Counted from the first letter of the stretch, positions 53,460-62,907 are shown. The stretch is 64,000 nucleotides of DNA from an uncultured Bacillota bacterium (GCA_948465545.1 CAOJXO010000002.1:54552-118551), one strand, 5' to 3'. Numbers and translations are program-made. Notes: generated from the letters alone by a model not told the origin.

Positions 53460-55230
53460 AAAATTCCTCCAAACTCTTTTCTCTTAATTGCTTCGACACC
53501 GCACTTAATTTTATCATTATATTTTTACGTTCTTCAATCGAAGTGCAGTTTTTAAACTCTTCAGTAATTTCTTGCTGCCTCGCCTTTAACACTGTATCCG
53601 CAAGCGTCCATAAACATTCTTCAAAATACCGCTCTGCCGTATGGTTATATTCTTCAAAATTGAATACTAGACATTCTGCAAGGACAGGCATATTATCAAT
53701 ATCAAACAAATCATAATAAGAAGAGATTTTTATACCCTCTATAGCCTTTTCAATCACATCCTTATATAATGGCAAAAGTTTAGTATAATCAATCTTTTTA
53801 TTCACATATTCTTTGTTATGAATCAACGATGAAAGCACAAACTTTACTGCTCTAATATTGCCATTTTCACGTGATATTAAAACAGATTCAACTTCCTTTT
53901 TTTCAAGTTTAACAGCCTTATTATCCTTGCTTGCCCCTCGTACCAAATCACGTCTTAACACATCAATAGGTATTGCGGTCAAATCACGCAATTTTTCTAA
54001 ATATGGTTCTTGCTCCGCAGGGCTATCCAGTTTACGCAGATGCACTAACACTGCACTTGCAAACTTACCCTTTTCGTCGGCAAGCGACAAATCATATTTT
54101 TGTTTTTCAACTTCAATAAGATAATCCATTACAGGCATAGCATTTTCAATCAAACCAGCAAGATATTCCTTACCTTTGTTCTTAAGCAACTCATCAGGAT
54201 CTTGCCCGTCAGGAAGTGCAACAATACGAATATTAAATTCATCTTTGTCTAAAACCTGCAAACTATGTAAAGTAGCCTTTTGCCCAGCACCATCTCCATC
54301 AAAACATAACACAATATTTTTTGAGATTTTTTTAAGTATATTTGCGTTATCCACTGTTAACGCTGAACCCATAACAGCCACTGTATTTTTAAAGCCAGCA
54401 CGATGCATTGCAATAACATCAATCTGCCCTTCAACTATAATAATTTTATCAAGAAGCCCTGCCTGCTTTTGTGCCTTTAAAAGGTTGATTCCAAATACCA
54501 CCTTACTCTTTTGAAACACAGGTGTTTCTGCTGTATTTTTGTATTTAGCAAAATCGGTTTTTTCAAGCACCCTAGCACTAAAACCAACACACTCATTGAA
54601 TGAGTTAAAAATAGGAAAAATCAACCTTTGAGCCATAACATCATAACAACGCCCATCTTTTCGTTGAGCGACATTCGCATCAACCATTTCCTGTTCTGTA
54701 AACCCCTTACCCTTTAAGTAATCAAGCATCTCAGTCCAGTTAAGGCTATAACCCAATTTAAAATCATCAAGTTCACGCTTTGTAAACCCTCGTAATTTTA
54801 TGTACTCCTGTGCAGGCTTCGCTTCGCTTTTATACAAATTCTCTTGATAATGACGCCAAGTAGCATCTAAAAGCAATAGGAGCCTTTCACGTTGCTTTGC
54901 CCGTTTGTGAGTATCTTCATCCCCTTGAAATTGAGGAACTTCCATATGTGCCTGTTCTGCTAAAATTTTTACAGCATCCATAAACTCACAAGATTCAATT
55001 TTTTGAACAAACGAAATCACATCTCCATGTTCTTTACAGCCAAAACAATAGAACACGCCATCCTCTTGCATAACAGCAAAAGAAGGAGTCTTTTCATTAT
55101 GAAACGGACAACACCCCCAATAGCGTGATCCTTTTTTATCTAATCGTACATAACGAGAAACAACAGAAACAATGTCGTTTTTTTGTTTAAGTTGTTCTAG
55201 CCACTGTGTAGGATACCCTTTATTTTGCAA
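53449..55230 (-). CDS. dnaG: DNA primase
   Basis: DnaG makes RNA primers for replication. The 593 residues have the N-terminal CHC2 zinc domain ([33 protein letters not shown]), the TOPRIM catalytic core with [16 protein letters not shown] near 262 and [14 protein letters not shown] near 310, and a C-terminal helicase-interaction domain. The start is TTG at 55230 preceded by GGAGAGAAGGT; no better ATG exists upstream. A TATAAT lies just before that site. It overlaps rpoD by 11 bases. Confidence 0.97.
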   Translation of the reverse strand: MQNKGYPTQWLEQLKQKNDIVSVVSRYVRLDKKGSRYWGCCPFHNEKTPSFAVMQEDGVFYCFGCKEHGDVISFVQKIESCEFMDAVKILAEQAHMEVPQFQGDEDTHKRAKQRERLLLLLDATWRHYQENLYKSEAKPAQEYIKLRGFTKRELDDFKLGYSLNWTEMLDYLKGKGFTEQEMVDANVAQRKDGRCYDVMAQRLIFPIFNSFNECVGFSARVLEKTDFAKYKNTAETPVFQKSKVVFGINLLKAQKQAGLLDKIIIVEGQIDVIAMHRAGFKNTVAVMGSALTVDNANILKKISKNIVLCFDGDGAGQKATLHSLQVLDKDEFNIRIVALPDGQDPDELLKNKGKEYLAGLIENAMPVMDYLIEVEKQKYDLSLADEKGKFASAVLVHLRKLDSPAEQEPYLEKLRDLTAIPIDVLRRDLVRGASKDNKAVKLEKKEVESVLISRENGNIRAVKFVLSSLIHNKEYVNKKIDYTKLLPLYKDVIEKAIEGIKISSYYDLFDIDNMPVLAECLVFNFEEYNHTAERYFEECLWTLADTVLKARQQEITEEFKNCTSIEERKNIMIKLSAVSKQLREKSLEEFYVR

Positions 55231-55385
55231 ACCTTCTCTCCAAATATTATATTACAATCTATATATACAATAAAAAAATTAATATCCCTCTTTTTATTTT
55301 GAAAAATTTTAACTTTTAGTAATAAAAATAGAACTTTTAGTTTTATTCTATCCTCCTATACCTCATACAATTCCTTATATTAAAT

Positions 55386-55415
55386 AAAAAACACTGCTAC
55401 TTTGCAGTATTTTTT
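55386..55415 (-). terminator. Terminator after yunB
   Basis: ACTGC-TACTTT-GCAGT flanked by A5 and T6; T-run on the minus strand. The 55231-55385 gap before dnaG is AT-rich without other features I can support. Confidence 0.75.
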
Positions 55416-56073
55416 AAATAATTTGCCCTTGCAGATAAACATCTGGCACTTTGCCAACAATCACACTTTCACAAATTTCCACCTGCAGTTCGGTCAATAA
55501 ATTTTTTGTCATACTTGGAAGTATCATGCCAACATTAATGCTAATTGTGAAATACAATCTATGCAATGTTTGATTTATTCCAGCAGAGGTAAACGAGGAA
55601 GCAAACGCAGTATTAACAGTACCCACTGGCACTAATTTTACCGATACCATAGGCCCTAAGCCATATAGAAATGGAATGCCAGTAAATGTACCTAACGCAA
55701 TATCCACTCCTTCCGCCCCCAAAGTATCCATCCTATTCTGGACAAGGTAAGTCACCTTTCTTACAAACAAGTTTACCTCAACAGAGTTTGTGCTTATAAG
55801 CGAAATCTCTCGATTCGAATTGTATTCAATTTTAACCAAATCTTCATAAGTAATCGCCTCTTCTCGTAGCACCTCTTCAACAGAAGCACTAACCACCTGC
55901 GTAGAAAGAGAACGCACCTTTTCCTCACTTAAACTTACAACAATCGGTGCAATTACAAGAAAATAATAAACACAAAGTAGCACTACAACAACCAAAATTG
56001 AAAATAAAAAAACTCTTGCCTTTGCACGCTTTGACAATCGTTTTTTCTTTTTAGGGTATACATAAGGTTTCAT
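55414..56073 (-). CDS. yunB: Sporulation protein YunB
   Basis: YunB is a sigma-E-dependent mother-cell protein required for efficient sporulation in Bacillus; its exact role is unknown. The 219 residues (start at 56073) have a basic N-terminus, one membrane segment (about 22-45) and family blocks GIPFLYGLGPMVSVKLVPVG and TELQVEICESVIVGKVPDVY. No ribosome binding site is seen; TATATAAT lies just upstream, and an in-frame ATG at 56094 is an alternative start. Together with the spoVA genes upstream it forms a sporulation cluster separated by repeat copy D. Confidence 0.9.
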   Translation of the reverse strand: MKPYVYPKKKKRLSKRAKARVFLFSILVVVVLLCVYYFLVIAPIVVSLSEEKVRSLSTQVVSASVEEVLREEAITYEDLVKIEYNSNREISLISTNSVEVNLFVRKVTYLVQNRMDTLGAEGVDIALGTFTGIPFLYGLGPMVSVKLVPVGTVNTAFASSFTSAGINQTLHRLYFTISINVGMILPSMTKNLLTELQVEICESVIVGKVPDVYLQGQII

Positions 56074-56116
56074 ACATATTATATATGATTCCATTTTAAG
56101 TTTATTGACAAGATTT

Positions 56117-56160
56117 TATATGTTTATAGGGTTGTATGCGTTGCATAATACTATATATTG
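56117..56160 (-). repeat. Dispersed 44-bp intergenic repeat, copy D (with second arm)
   Basis: On the minus strand it reads CAATATATAG, TATTATGCAACGCATACAAC, CCTA, sharing TATGCAACGCATACAACC with copy E. The palindromic end at 56151-56160 also starts a second, oppositely oriented arm (56161-56183, TTGTTTACACATACATCCTA) that runs into the spoVAE stop codon. Confidence 0.7.
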
Positions 56161-56180
56161 TATTTGTTTACACATACATC

Positions 56181-56537
56181 CTACTTTTTAGTCCTTGCCT
56201 TAAATAGAAGCCCGAATAAAAATGCAAAACCCACCGCTGCCGCAATACCTGCTGCAGTTGCCTCAAATCCACCCGTAAAAGCACCAATAAGCCCTCGTGC
56301 TTTAACAGCACCTATCGCCCCTTTTGCAAGCGATGCCCCAAAACCTATAATAGGAGTATTAATCCCCGCCCTAGCAAAATCTGAAATAGGGTCAAATATA
56401 CCAAATGCCTCAAGTACCACCCCGATTAATACAAAAAGCACAAGAATACGTGCTGAGGTAATATTTGTTTTAATAATCAAAAGCTCACCAAAGGCACAAA
56501 TCAACCCGCCTATTAAAAACACCCAAAGATAATACAT
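56181..56537 (-). CDS. spoVAE: Stage V sporulation protein AE (SpoVAEb type)
   Basis: SpoVAE is a membrane component of the SpoVA channel, which moves calcium-dipicolinate into the developing spore and out at germination. The 118 residues are almost wholly hydrophobic, with about four segments. Family patterns are GGLICAFGELLI, GIFDPISDFARAGINTPIIG and GGFEATAAGIAAAVGFAFLF. AAAGGAG precedes the ATG. It is the last gene of spoVAC-spoVAD-spoVAE; spoVAA and spoVAB are not here, which is common outside Bacillus. Confidence 0.95.
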   Translation of the reverse strand: MYYLWVFLIGGLICAFGELLIIKTNITSARILVLFVLIGVVLEAFGIFDPISDFARAGINTPIIGFGASLAKGAIGAVKARGLIGAFTGGFEATAAGIAAAVGFAFLFGLLFKARTKK

Positions 56538-56550
56538 ACCATCTTCTCCT

Positions 56551-57567
56551 TTACTTCTTTTTCTCCTGTTTTACACCCTCAATAACTATTGCATGACAGA
56601 CCCCTGGTATTGTTTCCCCCTGCTGTGTAGCAGTAGTTGAAAGTAAAGCACCAGTTGGGGCAAATAATACCTTTTTATAAGAACCGTCTAACAACTTTTT
56701 CATAATAAATGAATTAAGCACGGTGGCACTACATCCACAGCCACTACCACCACATAATGTTGCTTGATTACGAGTATAGTACATTTGCCCACAATCATTG
56801 TAATTAAGCCCTAACTTTATCCCTTGATCTTCCATAAGGTCAATCAATATTTCACTTCCAAGCTTACCAAGGTCACCCGTCACAATAAGGTCATAATCAT
56901 CAGGTGTGGTTTTAGAATCTCTAAAATGAGCCATAAGCGTATCCATTGCTGCAGGTGCCATTGCTGCCCCCATATCATTCACATCGTTAATCCCATAGTC
57001 AACCACACGTCCAAACGTTGCCATAGTAATCTTTGGACCTTTTCCTTTTAGGGCAAGCACACATGCCCCTGCACCAGTAATCGTCCACTGCGAAGTGGGC
57101 GGACGTTGATTTCCAAGTTCAAGAGGAAATCTAAACTGCCTTTCTGCGGTTGAAAAGTGAGAGGCGGTGGAACAAACTACATGATCAAACTGACCGCCAT
57201 CTATCAAAGACGCCCCTATAGCCAAACTTTCTGCCATAGTGGAACATGCACCAAACAATCCAAGGTATGGAAAACTAAAATCTCTCGCCGCATAAGAAGA
57301 ACTAATTATCTGGTTTAACAAATCCCCCGCAAGAAGCAGTTCAACATCTGTAGGTTTTATTTTTGCCTTCTCAATCGCACCTACTATGGCATGTTGAATC
57401 ATTTTACGTTCCGCCTTTTCATAGGTTTTCTCTCCAAAGCTATCACTTTTCATAACATAATCAAAATACTCACCAAAATTGCCAGCACCCTCCTTAGGCC
57501 CAACAATTGAATAACTACCGATTATCACTGGCTGATTCTTAAATACAACCGTCTGACTTTTTGCCAT
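56551..57567 (-). CDS. spoVAD: Stage V sporulation protein AD
   Basis: SpoVAD is the soluble thiolase-fold component of the SpoVA complex and binds dipicolinate. The start at 57567 (MAKSQTVVFKNQPVIIGSY) follows GGAGG; an in-frame ATG 4 codons upstream is less well placed. The 338 residues show SYSIVGPKEGAGNFGEYFD, FGACSTMAESLAIGASL with the thiolase-like Cys position, and GGSGCGCSATVLNSF. It lies 15 bases after spoVAC and 13 before spoVAE. Confidence 0.97.
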   Translation of the reverse strand: MAKSQTVVFKNQPVIIGSYSIVGPKEGAGNFGEYFDYVMKSDSFGEKTYEKAERKMIQHAIVGAIEKAKIKPTDVELLLAGDLLNQIISSSYAARDFSFPYLGLFGACSTMAESLAIGASLIDGGQFDHVVCSTASHFSTAERQFRFPLELGNQRPPTSQWTITGAGACVLALKGKGPKITMATFGRVVDYGINDVNDMGAAMAPAAMDTLMAHFRDSKTTPDDYDLIVTGDLGKLGSEILIDLMEDQGIKLGLNYNDCGQMYYTRNQATLCGGSGCGCSATVLNSFIMKKLLDGSYKKVLFAPTGALLSTTATQQGETIPGVCHAIVIEGVKQEKKK

Positions 57568-57582
57568 ACTTTCCTCCACAAA

Positions 57583-58029
57583 CTAAATAAATAGGTATAT
57601 AAGCCCTACAATAATACTTGATATAATTCCAACCACAATCACTGGCCCTGCAATAGTAAACATCTTAACGCACATACCATAAATGATACCTTCATTCTTA
57701 AACTCTAATGCAGGACTTGTAATAGAGTTTGAAAAGCCTGTAATTGGAACAATTGAACCGCCACCAGCAAACTTACCTATCCTATCATATACACCAAGCC
57801 CCGTAAGGAATGATGCCAAAAAGATAAGCACCACAAGCGTATAAGTCCACGCTGTTTGCTCTGCCATATTAGGAAACCATAACATAATAAGGTCATTTAT
57901 CCCCTGCCCCAGCACACATATCAGCCCGCCAACCCAAAAAGAATTAAACAGGCTTGGCCATGGTTTTGTTTTGGGTATTTTCGCTTTCACATAGTTATTA
58001 TACGCTTCATTTCGTTTTTTTTCATCCAT
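57583..58029 (-). CDS. spoVAC: Stage V sporulation protein AC
   Basis: SpoVAC is an integral membrane channel subunit of the SpoVA system, described as mechanosensitive in Bacillus. The 148 residues begin with a basic cytosolic stretch (KIPKTKPWPSLFNSFWVGG) and have about four membrane segments; GGLICVLGQGINDL, GLGVYDRIGKFAGGGSIVP and ITGFSNSITSPALEFKNEG are family signatures. An AGAGG site precedes the ATG. It is the first of the three spoVA genes; I could not identify a sigma-G promoter with confidence. Confidence 0.96.
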   Translation of the reverse strand: MDEKKRNEAYNNYVKAKIPKTKPWPSLFNSFWVGGLICVLGQGINDLIMLWFPNMAEQTAWTYTLVVLIFLASFLTGLGVYDRIGKFAGGGSIVPITGFSNSITSPALEFKNEGIIYGMCVKMFTIAGPVIVVGIISSIIVGLIYLFI

Positions 58030-58134
58030 ACTATTTTAACCTCTACCCTAATTTTTGCCACTTTTTCTGGCAGTTAAACATATATGAATAAAAAGCCTCC
58101 TTCTACACAAACTATGGTTAAAACGGAGGTCTTT

Positions 58135-59376
58135 ATGAAAAAAATAATTTTAAGTTCTATTTGCGGACTGCTTGCTTTAACAAGTTTAACTATGGTTGGT
58201 TGCGGTAACTCAGCACAAGATGCGGCTGTTAAAAACCTGTCAAAACAACTTGATAGAGCCACCAACACTGTAAGTAGCATGACAACCACGCAATTTGCCG
58301 AACTCTCTCCAACATCATATATGACAAACCAAGGGCAATATAGCGAAAATTATAAACAATATCGCCCTCTCAATCGCGTGGGATACCGCTCAAACGATTA
58401 TGTCGCTTCACAAATATCCAAAATGGAAGCAAGCACTTACGAGCAAGAAAATCTCAAACAAAACATCCTAAATCAAACCGCTATGCTTAAAAATTATTTA
58501 GGCAAAGATTTAAAACTTAATAAGAATCAAATAAAGGCATTAAATAATCTTACAAATACTATGTGTAAATACACCACTAGCCTTAATTCAACAAAAACAG
58601 ATATAAATAGTTCAATCAAAAACATAAAGAAAAATAATGGCGTAAAAAACTATAATGCCGAACAAACAGGCTCATATTACCAAAGTCTTAACAATCATCT
58701 TGACGCCAGACTTTGCTATTTCAGAAACCTGATAAACACAATGGATCAAATCGAATCAATACTAAATTGTGAAAACTGTAACGATAGCCAAAATAATCAA
58801 ACACCTAATAATGAAGTTTACTATCAACAACAAGGAGATGCGGTAAGCAGAAAGAATGTTGACACCTATGTAACTCCAAACAACGAAGTAGCACCTATTT
58901 CGCAAAATGGAAATTATAATAATGGCTACAATGTCAATTATAACAACGGCTATTATAATAATGGTTACAACAATGGATACAACTACAACAATGGTTATGT
59001 AAGAAACGAAGCCTTCAATCCAAACCGTAATACCGATACTTATGCACCACGCATAAGAAATATTGATACTTATAGAATCAATCCAAACAGTGTTAATTAC
59101 AATAATATAAACAACAACGTAACAGTACCAGCAAATACAACAATGGATAATAATGAAACTCAACAACAAGAAGACTCAACCAAACAAGAAAGCACTATTG
59201 TAAAAAGCAGTATTGAAAGAAAAACTCACACCACAGAAAAGCAACCTGTAAAAACACAAGAGGTAAGGCATTTCACCCCTGCAAAATCAGGGCAACCCTC
59301 AAATAAAACTTTAAACATGTTTGATATAGACCATACCCAAACAAACAAAAAGATTGAACGCCTTATTAAGGGCTAA
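58135..59376 (+). CDS. Asn/Tyr-rich lipoprotein of unknown function
   Basis: Start at 58135 is chosen because ACGGAGGT lies 4 bases upstream and a lipoprotein signal follows: MKKIILSSICGLLALTSLTM then VGC, with the lipidated Cys at 23. Residues about 30-210 are helical with a coiled-coil tendency. Residues about 255-310 are a repeat of NNGY, NYNNGY and YNNG units, followed by an Asn-rich and charged tail; 413 residues in all. Composition suggests an exposed, flexible protein. It is divergent from spoVAC, so a spore or coat role is possible, but the sequence does not show it. Confidence 0.8.
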   Translation: MKKIILSSICGLLALTSLTMVGCGNSAQDAAVKNLSKQLDRATNTVSSMTTTQFAELSPTSYMTNQGQYSENYKQYRPLNRVGYRSNDYVASQISKMEASTYEQENLKQNILNQTAMLKNYLGKDLKLNKNQIKALNNLTNTMCKYTTSLNSTKTDINSSIKNIKKNNGVKNYNAEQTGSYYQSLNNHLDARLCYFRNLINTMDQIESILNCENCNDSQNNQTPNNEVYYQQQGDAVSRKNVDTYVTPNNEVAPISQNGNYNNGYNVNYNNGYYNNGYNNGYNYNNGYVRNEAFNPNRNTDTYAPRIRNIDTYRINPNSVNYNNINNNVTVPANTTMDNNETQQQEDSTKQESTIVKSSIERKTHTTEKQPVKTQEVRHFTPAKSGQPSNKTLNMFDIDHTQTNKKIERLIKG

Positions 59377-59384
59377 AATATCAT

Positions 59385-59413
59385 AAGCGAAAGAACAAAT
59401 CTTTCGCTTTTTT
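59385..59413 (+). terminator. Terminator after the lipoprotein gene
   Basis: AAGCGAAAGA-ACAAA-TCTTTCGCTT followed by T-rich sequence. Confidence 0.88.
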
Positions 59414-59429
59414 ATTTATTTTAATTTGT

Positions 59430-59459
59430 TTGACACTCTCACAACTAATATGATAACAT
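59430..59459 (+). promoter_or_regulatory. Probable sigma-A promoter of the fusion gene
   Basis: TTGACA (59430-59435) and TAACAT (59454-59459), spacer 18 bases; AGAGG then precedes the ATG at 59479. Confidence 0.6.
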
Positions 59460-59478
59460 TTTTATAAAGAGGTTAAAT

Positions 59479-61371
59479 ATGAAAAAAGAAAAAGTTTACT
59501 GGCTAATAAACGGCATTTTACTTACACTGCTTGCTGTGGCAGACGTGTTATACATTATCCCACTTAAATGCTCGGCATACATTACCAAAACCATTGCAAG
59601 TGCACTGTTTGTGATTATTGCACTATTCAACTTTATTGTTGTACTTTGCACCAAACGCAAGACCATTAAGCCATATATATATCTAATGTTAATCGGCACT
59701 ATATTTGCTTTTGGTGGAGATGTATTTCTTATCGACCATTTCATTATTGGTGCAATTCTGTTTGCAATCGGACACATATTCTATTTTATTAGTTTCTGCT
59801 TCATTAAAAAATTCCGCCTTATAGACCTTGCATATTTTGTAGGTATATTTGGGTTTGCACTTCTTGTAATCTTCCTATATCCAGGTTTTGATTTTGATGG
59901 AATGCTTCCACTTGTAATCGCTTACGCATGCATTATTTCACTAATGCTTGGCAAAGCAATAAGCAACGCCTTTGCAAAAAGCGAATATAAATCTGCAAAC
60001 ATACTAATTGCAATCGGTGCGTTTTTATTCTTCATTTCAGACATGTTTTTAATGTTTAATGTATTTGCAAACCTTCCTAGAATTTTTGATATTCTTTGCC
60101 TTGCAACCTACTATCCAGCACAAGGCCTACTTGCATCAAGCATACTCTATCTTCAAAAAGACGAAGGCATGAATATCTTTAAAAAAGCCTATTGCAGAAT
60201 ATATCAAATTTGCTTCCGTGCCATCCTTCCACTTCTTCCTTATCGTAAACCTAAGGTATTAAACAATAATGAAGAAGTTGTTGAAACTTTAAAAAGTCAA
60301 AACAAAAATATCGTTCTTTTTGTAACAGATAAAACAATAAGAGGCTTAGGACTTACCAAAAGTTTAGAAAGCACCCTTGCAAAAAATAATATAAAAGTTG
60401 TTGTATTTGATGAGGTACTTCCAAACCCAACAATCAGCCTTGTTGAACAAGGAAGAGATGTTTATTTAAAAGAGAATTGTGACTGCATTATTGCACTTGG
60501 CGGTGGCTCTGTGATTGACTGTGCTAAGACCATAGGTGCAAGAATTGTTAAGCCTAAAAAGAGTGTACGCAAAATGAAAGGCTTACTTAAAATTCGCAAA
60601 AAACTCCCCCTTTTAATTGCCATTCCAACCACCGCAGGAACAGGCAGCGAAACCACCCTTGCAGCAGTTATCACTGACGATGAGAACCATTTTAAATATG
60701 CTATCAACGATTTTTCACTTATCCCTCATTATGCCCTTCTTGATGAAAATCTTACATTAGGACTCAATCAAAAAATAACCTCAACAACAGGTATGGATGC
60801 ACTCACCCACGCTGTTGAAGCATACATCGGACGCTCTACAACAAAGCATACCCGTAAGGCAGCACTAGATGCAATTATGTTAATAAAAGAAAACCTTGTT
60901 AAAGCATACGATAATGGAAAAGATAAAACTGCAAGAGCAAACATGCTTCACGCAAGTTATCTTGCTGGCGTCGCTTTTACACAAAGTTATGTTGGTTATG
61001 TTCATGCAATCGCACATTCACTTGGCGGACAATATGGAGTGCCTCATGGACTTGCAAACGCAATTATACTCCCTGTTATGCTTAGGCAGTATGGTAAATC
61101 CGCATATAAAAAACTTGCAAAAATTGCAAAGGCAATAGGGCTTGCAGAGGCGACAGAAAACAATGAAAGTTCTGCCGAAAAATTCATAAGTTGGATTGAA
61201 GATTTAAACAAACATTTCGGCATTCCAAAGTTTGTAGAAAACATTAAAGAAGAGGACATCTCCCTTATGGCAAAACATGCAGATAAAGAAGGAAATCCGC
61301 TCTATCCAGTACCAAAACTTATGGACGCAAAAAACCTTGAAGAAGTTTATAAAAAACTAAATAGAGCATAA
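59479..61371 (+). CDS. YhhN-type lysoplasmalogenase fused to iron-containing alcohol dehydrogenase
   Basis: The 630 residues hold two domains. Residues 1 to about 235 are a YhhN/TMEM86 membrane domain with about eight segments and its two acidic signatures: FAFGGDVFLIDHF near 75 and LFFISDMFLMFNVF near 184. Residues about 260-630 are an iron alcohol dehydrogenase: NAD-binding IALGGGSVIDCAKT, PTTAGTGSETT, and metal ligands in TGMDALTHAVEAY and HAIAHSLGGQYGVPHG. YhhN enzymes split lysoplasmalogens to a fatty aldehyde; the attached dehydrogenase could reduce that aldehyde. The coupling is inference. AGAGG lies upstream; the gene is monocistronic. Confidence 0.9.
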   Translation: MKKEKVYWLINGILLTLLAVADVLYIIPLKCSAYITKTIASALFVIIALFNFIVVLCTKRKTIKPYIYLMLIGTIFAFGGDVFLIDHFIIGAILFAIGHIFYFISFCFIKKFRLIDLAYFVGIFGFALLVIFLYPGFDFDGMLPLVIAYACIISLMLGKAISNAFAKSEYKSANILIAIGAFLFFISDMFLMFNVFANLPRIFDILCLATYYPAQGLLASSILYLQKDEGMNIFKKAYCRIYQICFRAILPLLPYRKPKVLNNNEEVVETLKSQNKNIVLFVTDKTIRGLGLTKSLESTLAKNNIKVVVFDEVLPNPTISLVEQGRDVYLKENCDCIIALGGGSVIDCAKTIGARIVKPKKSVRKMKGLLKIRKKLPLLIAIPTTAGTGSETTLAAVITDDENHFKYAINDFSLIPHYALLDENLTLGLNQKITSTTGMDALTHAVEAYIGRSTTKHTRKAALDAIMLIKENLVKAYDNGKDKTARANMLHASYLAGVAFTQSYVGYVHAIAHSLGGQYGVPHGLANAIILPVMLRQYGKSAYKKLAKIAKAIGLAEATENNESSAEKFISWIEDLNKHFGIPKFVENIKEEDISLMAKHADKEGNPLYPVPKLMDAKNLEEVYKKLNRA

Positions 61372-61378
61372 AACAAAT

Positions 61379-61406
61379 AAAAAAGCCGAAAAAAGCGGCT
61401 TTTTTA
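61379..61406. terminator. Bidirectional terminator
   Basis: AAAAAAGCCG/CGGCTTTTTT hairpin between the fusion gene (+) and sigF (-). Confidence 0.88.
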
Positions 61407-61412
61407 TTTGTT

Positions 61413-62135
61413 TTACACCATTTTCATTCTTAAATTTTCAAGAATCTTATTTTCTAGCCTTGATACTTGCACCTGCGAAATATGAAGTTCGTTCGCGATT
61501 TCACTTTGCGTTTTATCATAAAAATAACGCAGTAAAATAATTTTCCTATCCCTTTCATCAAGGCGTTTTATCATGTCTTTTAATGCGATATTTTCAAGAA
61601 GGTCTGACTTGTCGCTTTGTTCCATTTCCACCCTGTCGATTACACTTAATGTGCTATCATCCTCTTCAATCGGAGCATATAACGACACTGGCATTTTCGC
61701 AGAATCCATAGCCATGATAACCTCTTGTTCGTCCACTTTAAAATGTTTTGCAAGATGCTCAATGCTAGGCTTCTGTTGATGCTTTCCAGTGTACTCATCA
61801 ATATATCTATTGATTTGCATATTAAGGGTTTTTAATGCTCTTGACACCTTAACCGCACCATCATCACGCATAAACCTTTTAATCTCACCAATAACCATAG
61901 GCACAACATAGGTAGAAAATTTAACATCAAACTCAGGCTTGAAATTTTTAATCGCTTTCAAAAAACCAATACATCCTATTTGATATAAATCATCATACTC
62001 AATCCCTTTGTCACGAAAACGTTTAATCACACTTTTAATAAGCGGCGAGTTTTCTTGAATCAGAATAGTTTTTGCTTCTTGATTTCCCTCTTGAGCCAGT
62101 GCCACATACTGCAATGTTTTTTCTAAGTCAAGCAT
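61413..62135 (-). CDS. sigF: Sporulation sigma factor F
   Basis: Sigma-F is the first forespore-specific sigma factor, held inactive by SpoIIAB. The 240 residues contain region 2 (YDDLYQIGCIGFLKAIKNF, VKFSTYVVPMVIGEIKRF), region 3 (KPSIEHLAKHFKVDEQEVI) and region 4 (LDERDRKIILLRYFYDKTQ, SEIANELHISQVQVSRLE). Relatives sigma-F and sigma-G look alike; position behind spoIIAA-spoIIAB makes sigma-F the clear choice. The ATG overlaps the spoIIAB stop by one base. Confidence 0.96.
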   Translation of the reverse strand: MLDLEKTLQYVALAQEGNQEAKTILIQENSPLIKSVIKRFRDKGIEYDDLYQIGCIGFLKAIKNFKPEFDVKFSTYVVPMVIGEIKRFMRDDGAVKVSRALKTLNMQINRYIDEYTGKHQQKPSIEHLAKHFKVDEQEVIMAMDSAKMPVSLYAPIEEDDSTLSVIDRVEMEQSDKSDLLENIALKDMIKRLDERDRKIILLRYFYDKTQSEIANELHISQVQVSRLENKILENLRMKMV

Positions 62136-62584
62136 TATTCACCTTCCGCTTGACTAACTTGCAAAGCAATATCTTTATACAAAGTTACAGTAATTCCTTT
62201 GTCTTTGTTTTTTTCAACCTCCACTTTATCCATAAACCCTTCCATCACTGTAAAGCCCATACCACTACGCTCCTCTCTTGGCTTTGTGGTATAAAAAGGC
62301 TGGCGTGCCTCATTAATATCTTTGATACCGATACCTTTATCTGACACTTGAATTTTTATTCTTCTATCTTCAATTTCACAACGTAAACAGATAATCCCTT
62401 TTTGATGAGGATAAGCATGCACAACACAGTTTGTTACCGCTTCAGATACTACCGTTTTAATATCTGCTATTTCATCTAATGTAGGATTTAACTGTAAACA
62501 AAATGCAGCCACACAGGTACGGGCAAACCCTTCATTTTTTGACTCTGCATTAAAAGTAACTTCCATAAAATTCTTATTTTCCAT
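62135..62584 (-). CDS. spoIIAB: Anti-sigma F factor and kinase SpoIIAB
   Basis: SpoIIAB binds sigma-F and phosphorylates SpoIIAA. The 149 residues are a HATPase (GHKL) domain: N box VSEAVTNCVVHAYP near 46-60, G1 QVSDKGIGIKDI near 86, and G2 EERSGMGFTVMEGFMD near 111. GGGAGAGG precedes the ATG. It is the middle gene of spoIIAA-spoIIAB-sigF, the partner-switching module that sets forespore fate. Confidence 0.97.
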   Translation of the reverse strand: MENKNFMEVTFNAESKNEGFARTCVAAFCLQLNPTLDEIADIKTVVSEAVTNCVVHAYPHQKGIICLRCEIEDRRIKIQVSDKGIGIKDINEARQPFYTTKPREERSGMGFTVMEGFMDKVEVEKNKDKGITVTLYKDIALQVSQAEGE

Positions 62585-62598
62585 TCTTAACCTCTCCC

Positions 62599-62907
62599 TT
62601 AAACTATCTTTGGCATTATGTCATATAGTCCAGTCATCTTAAAAATTTTTTCCGCATGTGTGGAAGGATTTGCAATATAAATCGGAATGTTCTTTTCCTT
62701 CATTTTTTTATATCTTCCTATCAGCACACCTATTCCTGTGCTATCCATAAAATCAAGTTCTGAAAGGTCAATAATCACCTGCTTAAACCCACGCCCAGCA
62801 AAGGTTTCATCTAAGGTGAGCCTTGTGTGAGTTGCCGAATATTCATCAAGTTCGCCACACAACATAACATAAAGCGTGCCGTTATATGTTTTACTTTTTA
62901 TATGCAT
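62599..62907 (-). CDS. spoIIAA: Anti-anti-sigma factor SpoIIAA
   Basis: Unphosphorylated SpoIIAA displaces sigma-F from SpoIIAB. The 102-residue STAS domain shows GELDEYSATHTRLTLDE near 15 and the phosphorylation site Ser in LDFMDSTGIGVLIGRYKK near 56. ACGGAGGGAAAG precedes the ATG. It is the first gene of the operon. A large inverted repeat lies about 40-90 bases upstream; I could not assign a sigma-H promoter with confidence. Confidence 0.97.
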   Translation of the reverse strand: MHIKSKTYNGTLYVMLCGELDEYSATHTRLTLDETFAGRGFKQVIIDLSELDFMDSTGIGVLIGRYKKMKEKNIPIYIANPSTHAEKIFKMTGLYDIMPKIV

